Below are positions 27,503 through 37,961 of a stretch of DNA of 64,000 nt, piece after piece (position 1 is the first letter of the stretch; every line of letters begins with the position of its first letter). The stretch is taken from positions 4,898,001 to 4,962,000 of the forward strand of contig NC_013235.1 in assembly GCF_000024365.1 (NCBI RefSeq). Reading direction: 5' to 3'. The notes beneath the pieces were generated by a model, which was not told where the DNA came from, ran no database searches, and saw only the letters and a program-made list of their open reading frames with translations. The stretch comes from Nakamurella multipartita DSM 44233. Lineage in GTDB: Bacteria > Actinomycetota > Actinomycetes > Mycobacteriales > Nakamurellaceae. The translations under genes were made by a program, and so were the position numbers.

Positions 27503-29287
27503 TCAATAGGCCCCGGACGAGCCGAGGACCGCCTTGGCGGTGCGCCACAGGATGGCCAGATCACCGGTGATGGACCAGTTCTCCACGTAGTACACGTCGA
27601 GCCGGACGCTGTCGTCCCAGGTCAGGTCGGACCGGCCGGACACCTGCCAGAGCCCGGTCATTCCCGGCTTGACCAGCAGCCGTCGCAGCGCGTCATCGCC
27701 GTACAGGTCGACCTCGGAACGCAGCGGCGGGCGCGGACCGACCAGGCTCATGGAGCCCGCGACCACGTTGAACAGCTGCGGCAGCTCGTCGATGCTGAAC
27801 CGGCGGATGAACTTGCCGACCGGGGTGATCCGGGGGTCGTTCTTCATCTTGAACAGGACCTGGTTGCCGGCGTCCCGCTGCTCGGCCTTGAGCGTCTCCA
27901 GGCGCGACTCCGCGTCGATCACCATCGACCGGAACTTGATCATCCGGAAGGTCTCGCCGTTGATCCCCACCCGGTCCTGCCGGAAGAAGACCGGTCCCTT
28001 GCTGGTGGCCTTGATCGCCACCGCGACCGCCAGCAGCACCGGCGAGAACAGGACGACCAGCGCGAGGCTGCCGAACACGTCGAAGACGCGCTTGACGATG
28101 CGGTTCGCACCCCGATAGGTGGGATGGTCGACGTGGATCAGCGGCAGCCCGGCAACCGGCTGGGTGTGCACCCGCGGGCCGGCGATGTTGGTCAGGGCGG
28201 GCGCCAGGATCAGCTCGGTGTCCGTGCCCTCCAGGTCCCAGCTGAGCCGGCGAACGGCGCTCGGGCCGAAGCTGGCGGACGCGGTCACCGCGACCGCATC
28301 GGCCCCCAGTTCGGTGGCCACCTCGGCGACGTCGGCCGGCACGCCGAGCACGGGCACCCCGGCGAAGTGGGTGGCGTCCGGGGCCGCCGGATCCGGGCTC
28401 ACGCACGCCCCGACCACCCGGTAGCCGGCGCGTGGCGAGCGGGCGAGGTCGGCCACCAGTTCGCCGACCGCATGACGGTCGCCCACGGCAACCACCGTAG
28501 CCATCATCGCGCCGTTGTCCCGACGCCGGTACAACCAGCGGCGCCACACGTATCGGCTGGCCAGCAGCATCGTCAGGCCGGCCGGCAGCATCATGATGAC
28601 GTAGCTGCGGGGCATGTCCAGGTCGAACAGGAACGATCCGATGGCGGCCAGCCCGAAGACGCTCAGCGAGGCCTGGATGACCCGCTTGTACTCGGTGGGA
28701 CCGTGCCCGGTGACGGTGCCGTCCCGGCTGCCGGACCAGTCCAGGGCGAGCAGCCAGACCACGACGAGCAGCGCGGTGGCGGCGACGAACGCCAGGTTGG
28801 TCGGCTCGGAGGAAATCCGGGTGGGGATCGGCGGCGCGACGATGTGCACGCCGAAGGCCGCCCAGATCAGGCAGATCAGGTCGGTCAGGAACAGCTTGCG
28901 GGCGTAGCGATCGCTCCAGGTCCGTCGCACCCCTCGGGTGCTGGCCGGCGGGACCGTGACCGTCCGGCCGACCTCGAGATCCTCGTCCTGCTGGTCTCGG
29001 AACTGGCGGATGCTGAACTCGATCGTGTCTTCGCAGTCCTCGGCCAGACCGGCTGCGGACCGATCGGCGGCCGCCGGTTCGACGTTCCGTCCGGTCGTGG
29101 TCGACGCGGTGCCGCCAGCCGGCAGCCGCATGACGACCCCGTCGATCTCGGGCAACTCATTGGCGACCGAAGGCTGGACGGCGCTGCCCTGCACGACCGT
29201 GAGCACGGCGGGCGCCCCCGGACGACCGCGATGGCGCCGACCGGGCAGGCTCAGCTTGCGGCCCCCGGTCGGGTCGGTCAACGCCAT
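27503..29287 (-). CDS. Exopolysaccharide polyprenyl glycosylphosphotransferase
   Basis: A 594-residue initiating enzyme that attaches a sugar phosphate to undecaprenyl/decaprenyl phosphate at the inner membrane, starting an EPS repeat unit. Residues 1-125 are a soluble hydrophilic stretch, ~130-265 hold four to five membrane helices, ~265-390 form a Rossmann-like domain, and 398-594 are the bacterial sugar-transferase (WbaP/PglC) domain. That domain has FRMIKFRSM, RRFSIDELPQLFNV and SLVGPRPP intact. ATG 29287 is chosen. It is leftward and is the first gene of the locus on this side. The sugar (glucose or galactose type) cannot be told. Confidence 0.93.
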   Translation of the reverse strand: MALTDPTGGRKLSLPGRRHRGRPGAPAVLTVVQGSAVQPSVANELPEIDGVVMRLPAGGTASTTTGRNVEPAAADRSAAGLAEDCEDTIEFSIRQFRDQQDEDLEVGRTVTVPPASTRGVRRTWSDRYARKLFLTDLICLIWAAFGVHIVAPPIPTRISSEPTNLAFVAATALLVVVWLLALDWSGSRDGTVTGHGPTEYKRVIQASLSVFGLAAIGSFLFDLDMPRSYVIMMLPAGLTMLLASRYVWRRWLYRRRDNGAMMATVVAVGDRHAVGELVADLARSPRAGYRVVGACVSPDPAAPDATHFAGVPVLGVPADVAEVATELGADAVAVTASASFGPSAVRRLSWDLEGTDTELILAPALTNIAGPRVHTQPVAGLPLIHVDHPTYRGANRIVKRVFDVFGSLALVVLFSPVLLAVAVAIKATSKGPVFFRQDRVGINGETFRMIKFRSMVIDAESRLETLKAEQRDAGNQVLFKMKNDPRITPVGKFIRRFSIDELPQLFNVVAGSMSLVGPRPPLRSEVDLYGDDALRRLLVKPGMTGLWQVSGRSDLTWDDSVRLDVYYVENWSITGDLAILWRTAKAVLGSSGAY

Positions 29288-29573
29288 GATGTGTCCTTAC
29301 CTGCAGCACCAGATCGATCTGAACCGGACGGGAGACCGCGCTCCCCAAGGGGTGGGCTCGGATGCACTCGAACCCGCGAATCAGATAAATGTAACGCGAC
29401 GTAATCAGCTGGGCCACAGCTTGGCCACATCATTACCCCTATCGTGTGACGCCGCCCACCCGCCGAGCATGTGCCTGTTGCAGGCAGTGGGGAGCGTACC
29501 CGAGTCCCCAACATCCGGTTTGACCAGGTTTGACCCCGCCGATCGCCGCAGGTCAGCACGTTCGGGCAGCCGA

Positions 29574-30032
29574 TCACGCCGTAAGCCCGCCGGCCACATC
29601 GCGGTCCTGCTCGGCCACCACCGCCGAGAGCGCCCGCCGCAGCAACGTGCTGGAGGTATGCACCGTGTACGGGAAATAGACGACCTCGACGCCGACCTCG
29701 GCGAACTCGCGTTCCAGGCGCTCGCCCTTGGCCGTGCCGCGCCAGTCGTCACCCTTGAAGATCAGGTCGAACGGGGTGGTCCGCCAGGTCTGCACCTTGT
29801 CGGGGACGACCTCCAGGATCGCCTCGTCGACGAAGGAGATGTGCCGCACGATCTCCAGCCGCTCGGCCTGCGGCACGATCGGCGGGCGCCCCTTGGCCAA
29901 CTCGCACATCTCGTCGGACACGACGCCAGCGATGAGGTAATCGCATTGGCTCTTGGCGTGCCGAAGGATGTTCAGGTGGCCGATATGGAACATGTCGTAC
30001 ACGCCCGGCGCATAGCCGACCCGCTGACGCAT
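29574..30032 (-). CDS. TagD-like cytidylyltransferase
   Basis: A 152-residue nucleotidyltransferase with the HxGH signature in GVYDMFHIGHLNIL (residues 10-23) and a RxxTxxxS-like end replaced by VHTSSTLLRR. It is similar in length and layout to glycerol-3-phosphate cytidylyltransferase (TagD), which makes CDP-glycerol. A CDP-alcohol phosphatidyltransferase is encoded ~1.1 kb upstream, so the two may act in sequence, but the alcohol is unknown. ATG 30032 has AGGGGG 8 nt upstream; the 16-codon extension of the frame is unsupported. Confidence 0.85.
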   Translation of the reverse strand: MRQRVGYAPGVYDMFHIGHLNILRHAKSQCDYLIAGVVSDEMCELAKGRPPIVPQAERLEIVRHISFVDEAILEVVPDKVQTWRTTPFDLIFKGDDWRGTAKGERLEREFAEVGVEVVYFPYTVHTSSTLLRRALSAVVAEQDRDVAGGLTA

Positions 30033-30508
30033 GCCGATCCCCCTCGTAAGCTCATCACTCAATGTCACTGCATGGGCCACTGTCAGTAGTCCGAAAGTGT
30101 GAATCTAGCGATCGAAGCCCCCGCTCCGATCACCCTGCGCTTCATAGTAGTCGCCCCGACCACGGAAGGGCCACCGATAAGCCTTCCGAGTTGAGAACTA
30201 CCGGTTGTGGTGACTACAGGCGGTAAGAGGTCCGGGTGATACGGACGAATACCCCACTATCGTGGGAACGTCGGTATCATTCGAGTGAACAGGTCCCCCT
30301 AATGGCCCTCGAGACGCGCTTTCGCCCCGACCAGGCTCAGGGAGAGGCTGACCAGGCTCGACGTAAACGACTGCCGACGACCCGTTTGGCGGCGCCTGGC
30401 CACCTGAATGGCGCAACGGTCGATTCGGGGTTCCCCGAACGGGGACCCACTCACCCAGCGGTCCGAACGGGTCTCACCGGACCCACCCGGGCCGATCGAA
30501 GCGCTGGC
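30033..30508. other. Intergenic region with small hairpin
   Basis: About 475 bases without a credible gene, lower in GC than neighbours, so promoter sequence for the leftward nucleotidyltransferase gene is expected. A short hairpin CCCAC-TATC-GTGGG lies at 30253-30266. Nothing else is recognisable. Confidence 0.4.
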
Positions 30509-31030
30509 TCAGGCGCAGCGGGCTTCCTTCAGGTCGGCCTCGAGCGGATCTCCGCTGGGCGACAGACCGGTCTGGCTCAGCTGCACGGTGACCGTTCCGC
30601 CGAGGGCATCGGTGACCGGGGTGGATGTCGTCTCCAACACCTGGAGCACGGCGTCCTCGCCCTTGCGGTAGACGTTGATCGCGACGTAGACCCCGTTGGG
30701 ACAGGGACCGGAGGTGGTCACGTCCAGGGCCCAGCAGGAATCCGCAGCCGCGTCGGCACACTCGAAGGTCGAGGCGTCCTTGAACGTCGGCGAGACCAGC
30801 ACGGCGGCCGCGGCCGTCGTCGTCGGCGGCGGCGTGCTGGTGACGGTCGCGGTGACTGTCGCCGTGGTGGGCACGGTCGTCGCGGTGGTCACGGTGACGA
30901 GCTCGGTCACCGGAGGCTGGGCGACCGACGGAGTCCCGGCGGTCGAACAGGCGCTCACCACGAGCACGGTCGCCGACGCGAACAGGAGCATCAGCCCCGC
31001 TCGGCGGCGCGATGATGCGGACTGTGTCAT
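30509..31030 (-). CDS. Putative Thr-rich lipoprotein
   Basis: A 173-residue exported protein. Residues 1-28 are a signal peptide ending in lipobox VVSAC (Cys28). Residues ~40-75 are a Thr/Val/Pro linker (TVTATVTSTPPPTTTAA). The mature domain (~80-173) has four cysteines (FECADA, DSCWAL, GPCPNG, ARCA) that could form two disulfides. I do not know the family. ATG 31030 has GGAGG 6 nt upstream. It lies 103 nt downstream of the CDP-alcohol phosphatidyltransferase gene, probably in the same transcript. Confidence 0.78.
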   Translation of the reverse strand: MTQSASSRRRAGLMLLFASATVLVVSACSTAGTPSVAQPPVTELVTVTTATTVPTTATVTATVTSTPPPTTTAAAAVLVSPTFKDASTFECADAAADSCWALDVTTSGPCPNGVYVAINVYRKGEDAVLQVLETTSTPVTDALGGTVTVQLSQTGLSPSGDPLEADLKEARCA

Positions 31031-31133
31031 GCAGACCTCCCGCGTAGTCCCGACGACCGGGCCGAAGCCCGAGAGCGATTGCGGCAAAGCACGTGTCGAG
31101 CCGAGCTGGCCGACCGGGCGAGGTGCCCGGGGT

Positions 31134-32072
31134 TCAGCCGGCGGCGCCGTCGACGGTTCGCCCATCCAGGGCCCGCATGTCGCGATACCACTTGATGCTG
31201 GCCAGGAACAGGTAGCCGGCGCTGCCGGCGAACAGTAGCGCGTAGGCGGCGAAGAAGGCGACCGGCCAGGCCAGCAGCGCGAAGATCAGGCACAGAACGC
31301 CGTAATCGGTCGGGATGACCAGCAGCGAACGAACAGTGGAGGCCGACCGGCTCGGGTCGGCGACGGCGTCCTGGCCCGAGGCCAGTCCGCTGGTCCGGCG
31401 GAGCTGGTCGTTGAGGATCATGCCGAAGAACGACACGGCGGCGACCACGGTGAACCCGATCGGCACCAGCAGCCAGCCGGTTCCGGGCACCGCGGCCGAG
31501 CGGAACAGGAAGATCAGGACGGCCAGGTGCAGGCTGGAGATCTTGACCGCGTCGACCATGTGGTCGAGCCACTCCCCCGACCGCGACCCGCCGCCGCGGA
31601 GCCGGGCCAGCTGACCGTCGGCCGAGTCCAGCGCATAGCCCAGCACGAGTCCGGCGGTGACCGCGATCGCGAGCGGGATGGACGGCGGCATCAGCGCCAG
31701 GACAGCGATGGCCGCGAACGAGCACAGCGCGGATGCGGCGGTCACCGCATTGGGGGTCAGGCCGGCCTGATACGCCGCGGCGGCCAGGTAGCGGCCCAGC
31801 CGGCGGTTGACAAATCGTGAGTAGGCCGGCGCGCCCTTACCCGGCTTCTGCCGAGACTTCAACCGGTAGAGCGATTCTCGGTAACCCATCGAGGTCATCA
31901 CCGGTGGCCGGCTGGACGCGATACGTCCGGCGACCGGCCGGGTCACTTCGTCGGTGGCGGACATGGCGGGCATGGGTCCTTCGGCTTCGGGCGCGTGGTC
32001 GGGGACGGGCTCGGCGGACGGCCGGCCGGGTGTCGGGGTCATGGGGCTCGGGGTCCCGATCGCGGCACTCAT
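31134..32072 (-). CDS. CDP-alcohol phosphatidyltransferase family protein
   Basis: A 312-residue membrane enzyme. The full catalytic signature DG-x2-AR-x8-G-x3-D-x3-D is present (Asp149, Asp152-Gly153, Ala156-Arg157, Gly166, Asp170, Asp174) in a C-terminal body with about six helices (~105-300). Residues 1-85 are a Pro-rich cytosolic extension. Such enzymes transfer a phospho-alcohol from a CDP-alcohol; in an EPS locus the product could be a phosphodiester decoration or a phospholipid. The ATG overlaps the stop of the upstream glycosyltransferase (ATGA). Confidence 0.9.
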   Translation of the reverse strand: MSAAIGTPSPMTPTPGRPSAEPVPDHAPEAEGPMPAMSATDEVTRPVAGRIASSRPPVMTSMGYRESLYRLKSRQKPGKGAPAYSRFVNRRLGRYLAAAAYQAGLTPNAVTAASALCSFAAIAVLALMPPSIPLAIAVTAGLVLGYALDSADGQLARLRGGGSRSGEWLDHMVDAVKISSLHLAVLIFLFRSAAVPGTGWLLVPIGFTVVAAVSFFGMILNDQLRRTSGLASGQDAVADPSRSASTVRSLLVIPTDYGVLCLIFALLAWPVAFFAAYALLFAGSAGYLFLASIKWYRDMRALDGRTVDGAAG

Positions 32073-33334
32073 GCCGATCGGAGCGAGGGCTCCGAGCCGG
32101 TCCGCACGCGCACCGGCTCCGCCGACCCGGCGATGCCGATCTCCGCCAGCCAGGCATCGAGCGGGGCCGCGGCCACCGCGTCGGTCCGAGGACCGGCCAA
32201 CGCCCGATCGCGTCCGGCCAGGCGAAGGCACAGGTCCTCGTAGCGGTCGGTCACATCGTCCCAGTCGTACTTGGTCGCCTGGATCCGAGCCTGGGTACCC
32301 AGTTCGACGGTGCTGGCGATGTCCAGTTCGGAGGCCTCGATCTGCGCGCGAACCCCGGCCACGTCGGAGAAGAACCGACCGGCCCCGCCCAGCACCTCAC
32401 GGTTGAAGTTGACGTCGAACGCAGTGGTCGCGGCCGAGGCCCCGAGTGCCCGCAGCAGCGAGGGGTTGGTCCCACCCACCGAATGCCCGTGCAGGTAGGT
32501 GAAGGCGTTGGCGTAGAGCTGGTCCAGCAGCTGCTGGTCCCACACCCCACCGAGGAACCGCACCCGGCCATCGGCCAGTTCGTGCACTCGCTGGGTGTAG
32601 GCGTCCGCGTACGGCGCGGACCCGACGACGATCAGCGGGAGCTCGGCCGCACTGGCCGAGTAGCCCTCCACGATCATGTCCACGTGGTTCTCCGGCTCGA
32701 ATCGGGCCACCACCAGGTGGTATCCGCCCGAGGTCAGGCCGAGCTCGGCCAGCCGGTGGTCGCCGACGGTGTCCAGGATCGGGGCGCCGTAGGTGATCAG
32801 ATCGGTGGGCATGGCGAACTTGTCCAGGTAGTAGTCCTGGATGCCGACCGCGTCGGCGATCAGCGCGTCCGACCACTTGACCGCCAGTCGCTCGGCCATC
32901 AGGTAGTAACGACGGCCGGCGCCGCCCCACTTGTCGCGCTTCCATTCCAGCCCGTCCACGTGGGTGGCCACGGGGATCCGGGCCGCCCGCAGAGCCGGCA
33001 GGAAGGGCGCGTTGGCCGCGTTGAAGACCACCGCCGCGTCGGTCCGATGGCGGACCAGGTGCTGCACCGAAAGCGCCGTGTGGCTCAAGGTCTCCAGCGA
33101 GCGCTTCTTCAGGGCCCCGAAGTGCACCAGGGACATGCCCTTGTAGCTGTCCAGCTCCGCGCTGCGATCCGAGCCGCGGCGCCGGCAGTAGACGACCACC
33201 TCATGGCCACGCTCGACGAGCCGGGAGCCGACCTCCTCGACACAGGTCTCGAACCCGCCGTACCGGGCCGGCACCCCGCGGGTTCCCACCAGCGCGATCC
33301 GCAGCGGGCGGGCCTGCTTCGACTTCATGATCAT
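32069..33334 (-). CDS. GT-B glycosyltransferase (DUF1972/group 1)
   Basis: A 421-residue GT-B-fold glycosyltransferase. The acceptor-side domain starts LRIALVGTRGVPARYGGFET, typical of DUF1972-headed transferases; THVDGLEWKRDKWG and the C-terminal donor motif YLHGHSVGGTNPSLLRAL (His and Asn/Pro region) follow. The last ~40 residues are an unrelated tail. It is likely to add one sugar to the EPS repeat, with donor unknown. ATG 33334 overlaps the stop of the preceding small gene (ATGA), so three genes here are stacked by 4-nt overlaps. Confidence 0.9.
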   Translation of the reverse strand: MIMKSKQARPLRIALVGTRGVPARYGGFETCVEEVGSRLVERGHEVVVYCRRRGSDRSAELDSYKGMSLVHFGALKKRSLETLSHTALSVQHLVRHRTDAAVVFNAANAPFLPALRAARIPVATHVDGLEWKRDKWGGAGRRYYLMAERLAVKWSDALIADAVGIQDYYLDKFAMPTDLITYGAPILDTVGDHRLAELGLTSGGYHLVVARFEPENHVDMIVEGYSASAAELPLIVVGSAPYADAYTQRVHELADGRVRFLGGVWDQQLLDQLYANAFTYLHGHSVGGTNPSLLRALGASAATTAFDVNFNREVLGGAGRFFSDVAGVRAQIEASELDIASTVELGTQARIQATKYDWDDVTDRYEDLCLRLAGRDRALAGPRTDAVAAAPLDAWLAEIGIAGSAEPVRVRTGSEPSLRSA

Positions 33335-33684
33335 TTCTTGGCCCCGCCCGACTGGTCGATACTGGTTGACGCGTGCATGGTGGTGCGATCGATTCGATCT
33401 GGGGACAGACCGGAGACCCGGCGGGTGGCCAGAACCAGGCCGACCACCAGGGACAGCGATCCGACCAACAGCCAGCCCAACCCGACCATGCCGAGCCCGA
33501 AGAAGGCCGGTGTGGCCGCCGCGGCGCTGTCCGCCGACCCGGTCGCGGACTCCGCGTGCGCGACGGTGGCGGTCAACAGCAGCAGGCCGGTCCCCCCGGA
33601 CACGACCCCCAGCCGGCGCCCCAGCCGGCCCCGCGTCGACACCGCCGGATCGGTACCCCCGGAGCCAAGATCCCCCCGCTCCAT
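33331..33684 (-). CDS. Small exported membrane protein leading the GT operon
   Basis: A 117-residue protein with a signal peptide (cleavage plausible after AHA, residue 44), a short Ala/Ser-rich mature segment and a second hydrophobic helix at ~62-86 followed by basic residues. This is reminiscent of a sorting or anchoring tail, but no LPXTG motif is present. ATG 33684 has a strong GGGAGG site 7 nt upstream. It leads a three-gene run with a glycosyltransferase and a CDP-alcohol enzyme. Family not recognised. Confidence 0.72.
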   Translation of the reverse strand: MERGDLGSGGTDPAVSTRGRLGRRLGVVSGGTGLLLLTATVAHAESATGSADSAAAATPAFFGLGMVGLGWLLVGSLSLVVGLVLATRRVSGLSPDRIDRTTMHASTSIDQSGGAKK

Positions 33685-34118
33685 GCCACACCTCCCGTTG
33701 ACGGCCGCGGCAGCGCCGCAACATGACACACTGTGATCAGTTCCCCCCGCCCGCGTGGTCGTGTGGCCGGAGCCAGGCGAACCATTCGGACTAGTCAAAA
33801 TCTAGCACCTTCCTCAACAGGGCGCACTCAGCGTGGCGGATGCAACTCAAGCTTAACCCGTTTAGGTGACCTGTTGGTCCAGCTTCCACATCACAATTCG
33901 TCCTGACTACGGAATGTCAAGAGTCGGACTCGGCGGGTCAAATACACCAGACGGGTCATTCGAGGCCGGCGGCCGAGACCTTCGCGGCGAAGCGTGACGA
34001 CTCTCACCCCGTCTGGGCCCGGCCCGAGGCGGCCGCCGAGGCGGCGGCGGGTCGACCCGACCCTCGGTCGGGGTCTCGTGTCACATGCTCGTTACGACGG
34101 TGCGCGAGGATTTGGCGC
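33685..34118. other. Divergent intergenic region EPS operon/ppc
   Basis: About 430 bases separating the leftward EPS operon from rightward ppc. It is noticeably AT-richer between 33790 and 33960 than the flanks. No coding frame is supported. Promoters for both directions are expected; leftward, a TTGACT hexamer (complement at ~33790-33796) is a candidate -35 element. Confidence 0.4.
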
Positions 34119-36956
34119 ATGACACAGATCTCGGACACGCTCGGCCAGTCTGCTGCACTCGCCGACGTCCCCCCGACCTCGCCCGGTGTCGATCGCGATG
34201 CGGCCCTGCGCGCGGACGTGCGGCGGGTCGGCTCCCTGCTCGGCCAGACCCTGGTCCGCCAGCAGGGACCCGAACTGCTCGACCTGGTGGAGCAGGTGCG
34301 CGGGCTGACCAAACAGTCCCGCGAGGCGGCGGCCGCCACCGAGCGGCAGTCCGCCACCCTCAAGGTGCGAGAGATGCTGGCCGCCCTCCCGATTGCCGTG
34401 GCCACCGAACTGGTGCGCGCGTTCGCCACCTACTTCCAGCTGGCCAACGGCGCCGAGCAGGTCCATCAGGTGCGCGAGCTGCGGGCGCGGGAGACCGGCG
34501 ACGATCATCTGGCCGCCGTCGTCCAGGAGATCGTGACGACCCTGGGCACCGACGCGCTGCGCGAGGCGGTCGAGGCACTCGAGGTGCAGCCCGTCTTCAC
34601 CGCCCACCCGACGGAGGCCAGCCGCCGCTCGGTGTTGCTCAAGCTGCAGGCGTTGGCGGACATCCTCGTTGTGCCCACCCCGGCCGGGTCGGCCGCGCGG
34701 ACCCGTCAGGACCGCAAGCTGGCCGAGGTCATCGATCTGCTGTGGCAGACCGACGAGATCCGCCAGTTCCGGCCGACGCCGGTGGACGAGGCGCGCAACG
34801 CGCTGTTCTACCTGGAGGCCATCGTCGGGGACACCATCCCGGCCCTGACCGACGATCTGGCCGCCGCGATGGCCCAGCACGGGGTCGAACTGTCGCCCGA
34901 GGCCACTCCCCTGCTGCTGGGCAGCTGGATCGGGGGCGACCGGGACGGCAACCCGAATGTGACCGCCGCCGTCACTCGTGAGGTGCTGGCCCTGCAGCAT
35001 CAGTCGGCGATCGCCATCGCGATTGGCAAGATCGACGAGTTGTTGCTGGCGCTGTCCAGCTCGACCGTCATCGCCGGGGCCTCCGACGAGCTCGTCGCCT
35101 CCATCCGGACCGATCTGGACCACCTGCCGCTGCTGGACCCTCGCGTCAAAGAACTCAACAAGGACGAGCCGATCCGGCTCAAGCTGACCTGTGTCAAGGC
35201 CAAGCTGATCAACACCCGGGCCCGGGTGAACGCCGGCCGGGCGCACGAGCCGGGCCGCGACTACGCGAGCAAGGGCGAGTTGCTGGCCGACCTGGCCATC
35301 GTTCATCGGTCACTGGAGCAGCACGGCGGCGCCCTGGCCGCCGCCGGCATCCTGGCCACCGCCCAGCGCGCCCTCGCCGTCAGCGGGCTGAACGTGGCCT
35401 ACATGGACATCCGCGAGCACTCCGAGGCGCACCACCAGGTGATCGCGCAGCTGGTCGACCGGTTGGGTGAGCTGGACCGGCCGTACGACTCGATGAGCCG
35501 GCCCCAGCGCATGCGGTGGCTGTCCAAAGAGTTGACCTCGCATCGACCGCTGACCACCCTGCCGGCCCCGCTGGATGCGGCCGGGACCAAGACGTTCTCG
35601 GTCTTCTCCGAGATCAAGGACGCCCAGGCGACCTACGGGCCGGAGGTGATCGTCACCTACATCACCTCGATGACCATGGGGGCCGACGACATCCTGGCCG
35701 CCGCGGTGCTGGCCCGGGAGGCCGGCCTGATCGACGTCTACGGCACCCCCGGCGATCCGACCCGGGGCCCGTTCGCCGCCATCGGCTTCGCCCCGCTGCT
35801 GGAGACCGTCGAGGAACTGCGCAAGTCCGCCGAGGTGGTCGACGAGCTGCTCTCGGACCCCACCTACCGGGAGATCGTCCGGCTGCGCGGCGACGTGCAG
35901 GAGATCATGCTCGGCTACTCGGACTCGAACAAGCAGTCCGGGATCACCACCAGCCAGTGGGAGATCCACAAGACCGAACGGCTGCTGCGCGACCTGGCCG
36001 CCCGGCACGGGGTGTCGTTGACGCTGTTCCACGGCCGTGGCGGCACCGTCGGCCGCGGCGGGGGCCCGACCTACGATTCGATCCTGGCCCAGCCGTACGG
36101 AGTGATTACCGGAGCCATCAAGTTCACCGAGCAGGGCGAGGTGATCAGCGGCAAGTACGGGATGCCGGACCTGGCCAAGGAGAACCTGGCGCTGACCGTG
36201 GCCGCCACCCTGCGGGCCACCACCCTGCACACCGAGTCCCGGCAGACCGCGCAGGAGCTGCGGGACTGGGACCAGTGGATGGAGCAGGTCAGCGACGCGG
36301 CTTTCGCCGCCTACGTCGGGCTGATCGACGACCCCGACCTGCCGGCCTACTTCCTGGCCTCCACCCCGACCGAGCAACTGGGTCAGCTCAACATCGGCTC
36401 GCGGCCGGCCCGCCGGCCCGACTCCGGCGGCGGCATCGGCGGTCTGCGGGCCATCCCCTGGGTGTTCGGCTGGACCCAGTCCCGGCAGATCGTCCCCGGG
36501 TGGTTCGGCGTCGGCTCCGGCCTGCGTGCCGCCCGCGAAGCCGGCGGTGAGCAGATGCTGCGCACCATGCACCGCAAGTGGCACTTCTTCCGCACCTTCA
36601 TCTCCAACGTCGAGATGACCCTGGCCAAGACCGACATGGGGATCGCGGCCATGTACGTGGAGTCGCTGGTGCCCGCACCGTTGCGACGCCTGTTCGAGGT
36701 GATCAAGGCCGAGCACGATCTCACCGTCGCCGAGGTCCTGCGGGTCACCGGCGAGGCCGAGCTCCTGGACGATCAACCCGCCCTCAAGCGGACCCTGGGC
36801 GTACGCGAGCCCTATCTCGCCCCGATCTCCTACCTTCAGGTCGACCTGCTCAACCGCATCCGATCGCAGGCCGACGAGCAGGTCGACCCCCAGTTGCGGC
36901 GGGCCATGCTGCTCACCATCAACGGCGTGGCCGCCGGGATGCGCAACACCGGCTGA
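34119..36956 (+). CDS. ppc: Phosphoenolpyruvate carboxylase
   Basis: A 945-residue anaplerotic enzyme carboxylating PEP to oxaloacetate. The catalytic His163 lies in [24 protein letters not shown] and [16 protein letters not shown] are the second and third active-site loops, and the C-terminus ends in the conserved MRNTG. Nothing is truncated. ATG 34119 has GAGG 9 nt upstream. It is a housekeeping gene embedded in an EPS locus. Degenerate copies of its last ~100 codons occur at 61541-61850 and 62603-62694. Confidence 0.97.
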   Translation: MTQISDTLGQSAALADVPPTSPGVDRDAALRADVRRVGSLLGQTLVRQQGPELLDLVEQVRGLTKQSREAAAATERQSATLKVREMLAALPIAVATELVRAFATYFQLANGAEQVHQVRELRARETGDDHLAAVVQEIVTTLGTDALREAVEALEVQPVFTAHPTEASRRSVLLKLQALADILVVPTPAGSAARTRQDRKLAEVIDLLWQTDEIRQFRPTPVDEARNALFYLEAIVGDTIPALTDDLAAAMAQHGVELSPEATPLLLGSWIGGDRDGNPNVTAAVTREVLALQHQSAIAIAIGKIDELLLALSSSTVIAGASDELVASIRTDLDHLPLLDPRVKELNKDEPIRLKLTCVKAKLINTRARVNAGRAHEPGRDYASKGELLADLAIVHRSLEQHGGALAAAGILATAQRALAVSGLNVAYMDIREHSEAHHQVIAQLVDRLGELDRPYDSMSRPQRMRWLSKELTSHRPLTTLPAPLDAAGTKTFSVFSEIKDAQATYGPEVIVTYITSMTMGADDILAAAVLAREAGLIDVYGTPGDPTRGPFAAIGFAPLLETVEELRKSAEVVDELLSDPTYREIVRLRGDVQEIMLGYSDSNKQSGITTSQWEIHKTERLLRDLAARHGVSLTLFHGRGGTVGRGGGPTYDSILAQPYGVITGAIKFTEQGEVISGKYGMPDLAKENLALTVAATLRATTLHTESRQTAQELRDWDQWMEQVSDAAFAAYVGLIDDPDLPAYFLASTPTEQLGQLNIGSRPARRPDSGGGIGGLRAIPWVFGWTQSRQIVPGWFGVGSGLRAAREAGGEQMLRTMHRKWHFFRTFISNVEMTLAKTDMGIAAMYVESLVPAPLRRLFEVIKAEHDLTVAEVLRVTGEAELLDDQPALKRTLGVREPYLAPISYLQVDLLNRIRSQADEQVDPQLRRAMLLTINGVAAGMRNTG

Positions 36957-36963
36957 TCTCGCC

Positions 36964-36993
36964 GGGCTGGGTGGCGGACCGGCCCCCCAGCCC
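36964..36993. terminator. Terminator after ppc
   Basis: GGGCTGGG and CCCAGCCC form a perfect 8-bp stem beginning 8 nt after the ppc stop, between convergent genes. No T-tract is seen. Confidence 0.5.
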
Positions 36994-37004
36994 GTCCGGC
37001 GGCC

Positions 37005-37880
37005 TCAGGCCGTCGGCTGGACCGGGGCGCCGACGCTAGCAACAAGATCGTCGATTTCGGGGATGTTCTCGGTGCAGGCGACTGTTTGGAAGCCGGATCC
37101 GACTTTGCGGTAGAGCCCTCCCCGCGGCGGCATCCCCGGGATCCGCGAGTTGTCGACCACCAGGAAGTGGCCGCCTTCGGCCAAGCTCTCGTGGATAGCG
37201 CACAGCGCCCTGGTGATGTCCGCGTCACTGAAGTAGAGACGGCGCAGCAGGTTCGCGACCTTGATGACGTCAGGTTTTTCACCCGACCAGGTCGTGAAGA
37301 CGTCGTGCACCCGGTAGGACACTCGCGGGTCGTCGGCCATCCGCTGGCGGACGCGGGGATTGAGCAGCAGGACGTCCTGCCCCGGGCGTCCGGCCGCCCG
37401 GGCCCGGGCGATGAGCGGCTGGTACAGGACCCGGACGGCGCGGGACTGGCTGGGCCAGGCCAGTAGCCAGTTTCCGACAATCAGAATGCATTCGCCCTGC
37501 TCGTCGAAGAACACGACATGACGCCACGACTTGCTGGCCTTGATGGTGAAGAACAGGTCGGCGATCACGAAGGCCTTGAAGTCGACGATGTGATCCATCA
37601 GGTCGATGGACGTCGAGCCATCGGAAGCACCGATGTCCACGATCAGACTGTCCCGAAGGTCGACGGACTCCGTGAGCAACGCGTCGGCCAGCGGGTGCCG
37701 GTTCGAGCCGGTGATTTTGATCGTTCCGCCCACGTGGACCGCCGACATCGCGGACTTGAATTCGTCGGCCGACACGTCCGGGTCCAAGACCGCACGCGGA
37801 TCGACCCAGACAAATCGAGCTAGTGGTCCAGTAATGAAGGACGGCCAGCGTCCCTTGACCAGGCGAATCGGCGCAAGCAT
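37005..37880 (-). CDS. Class I SAM-dependent methyltransferase-like protein
   Basis: A 291-residue protein with a SAM-binding glycine motif VDIGASDGST (residues 81-90) and later KVANLLRRLYFSD plus GGHFLVVDNSR, consistent with a Rossmann methyltransferase. Residues 1-75 are an N-terminal extension with no clear motif. The placement downstream of the BY-kinase gene and in an EPS locus suggests methylation of a sugar or lipid intermediate, which is inference. ATG 37880 is 81 nt from the kinase gene. Confidence 0.78.
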   Translation of the reverse strand: MLAPIRLVKGRWPSFITGPLARFVWVDPRAVLDPDVSADEFKSAMSAVHVGGTIKITGSNRHPLADALLTESVDLRDSLIVDIGASDGSTSIDLMDHIVDFKAFVIADLFFTIKASKSWRHVVFFDEQGECILIVGNWLLAWPSQSRAVRVLYQPLIARARAAGRPGQDVLLLNPRVRQRMADDPRVSYRVHDVFTTWSGEKPDVIKVANLLRRLYFSDADITRALCAIHESLAEGGHFLVVDNSRIPGMPPRGGLYRKVGSGFQTVACTENIPEIDDLVASVGAPVQPTA

Positions 37881-37961
37881 GCGTGAAGATTATCCTTTCG
37901 CGATGATCGCAGTGCCAACCTAGGTCTGGCCAACCGTCATCATCTCTGGCTGGCGTGGACC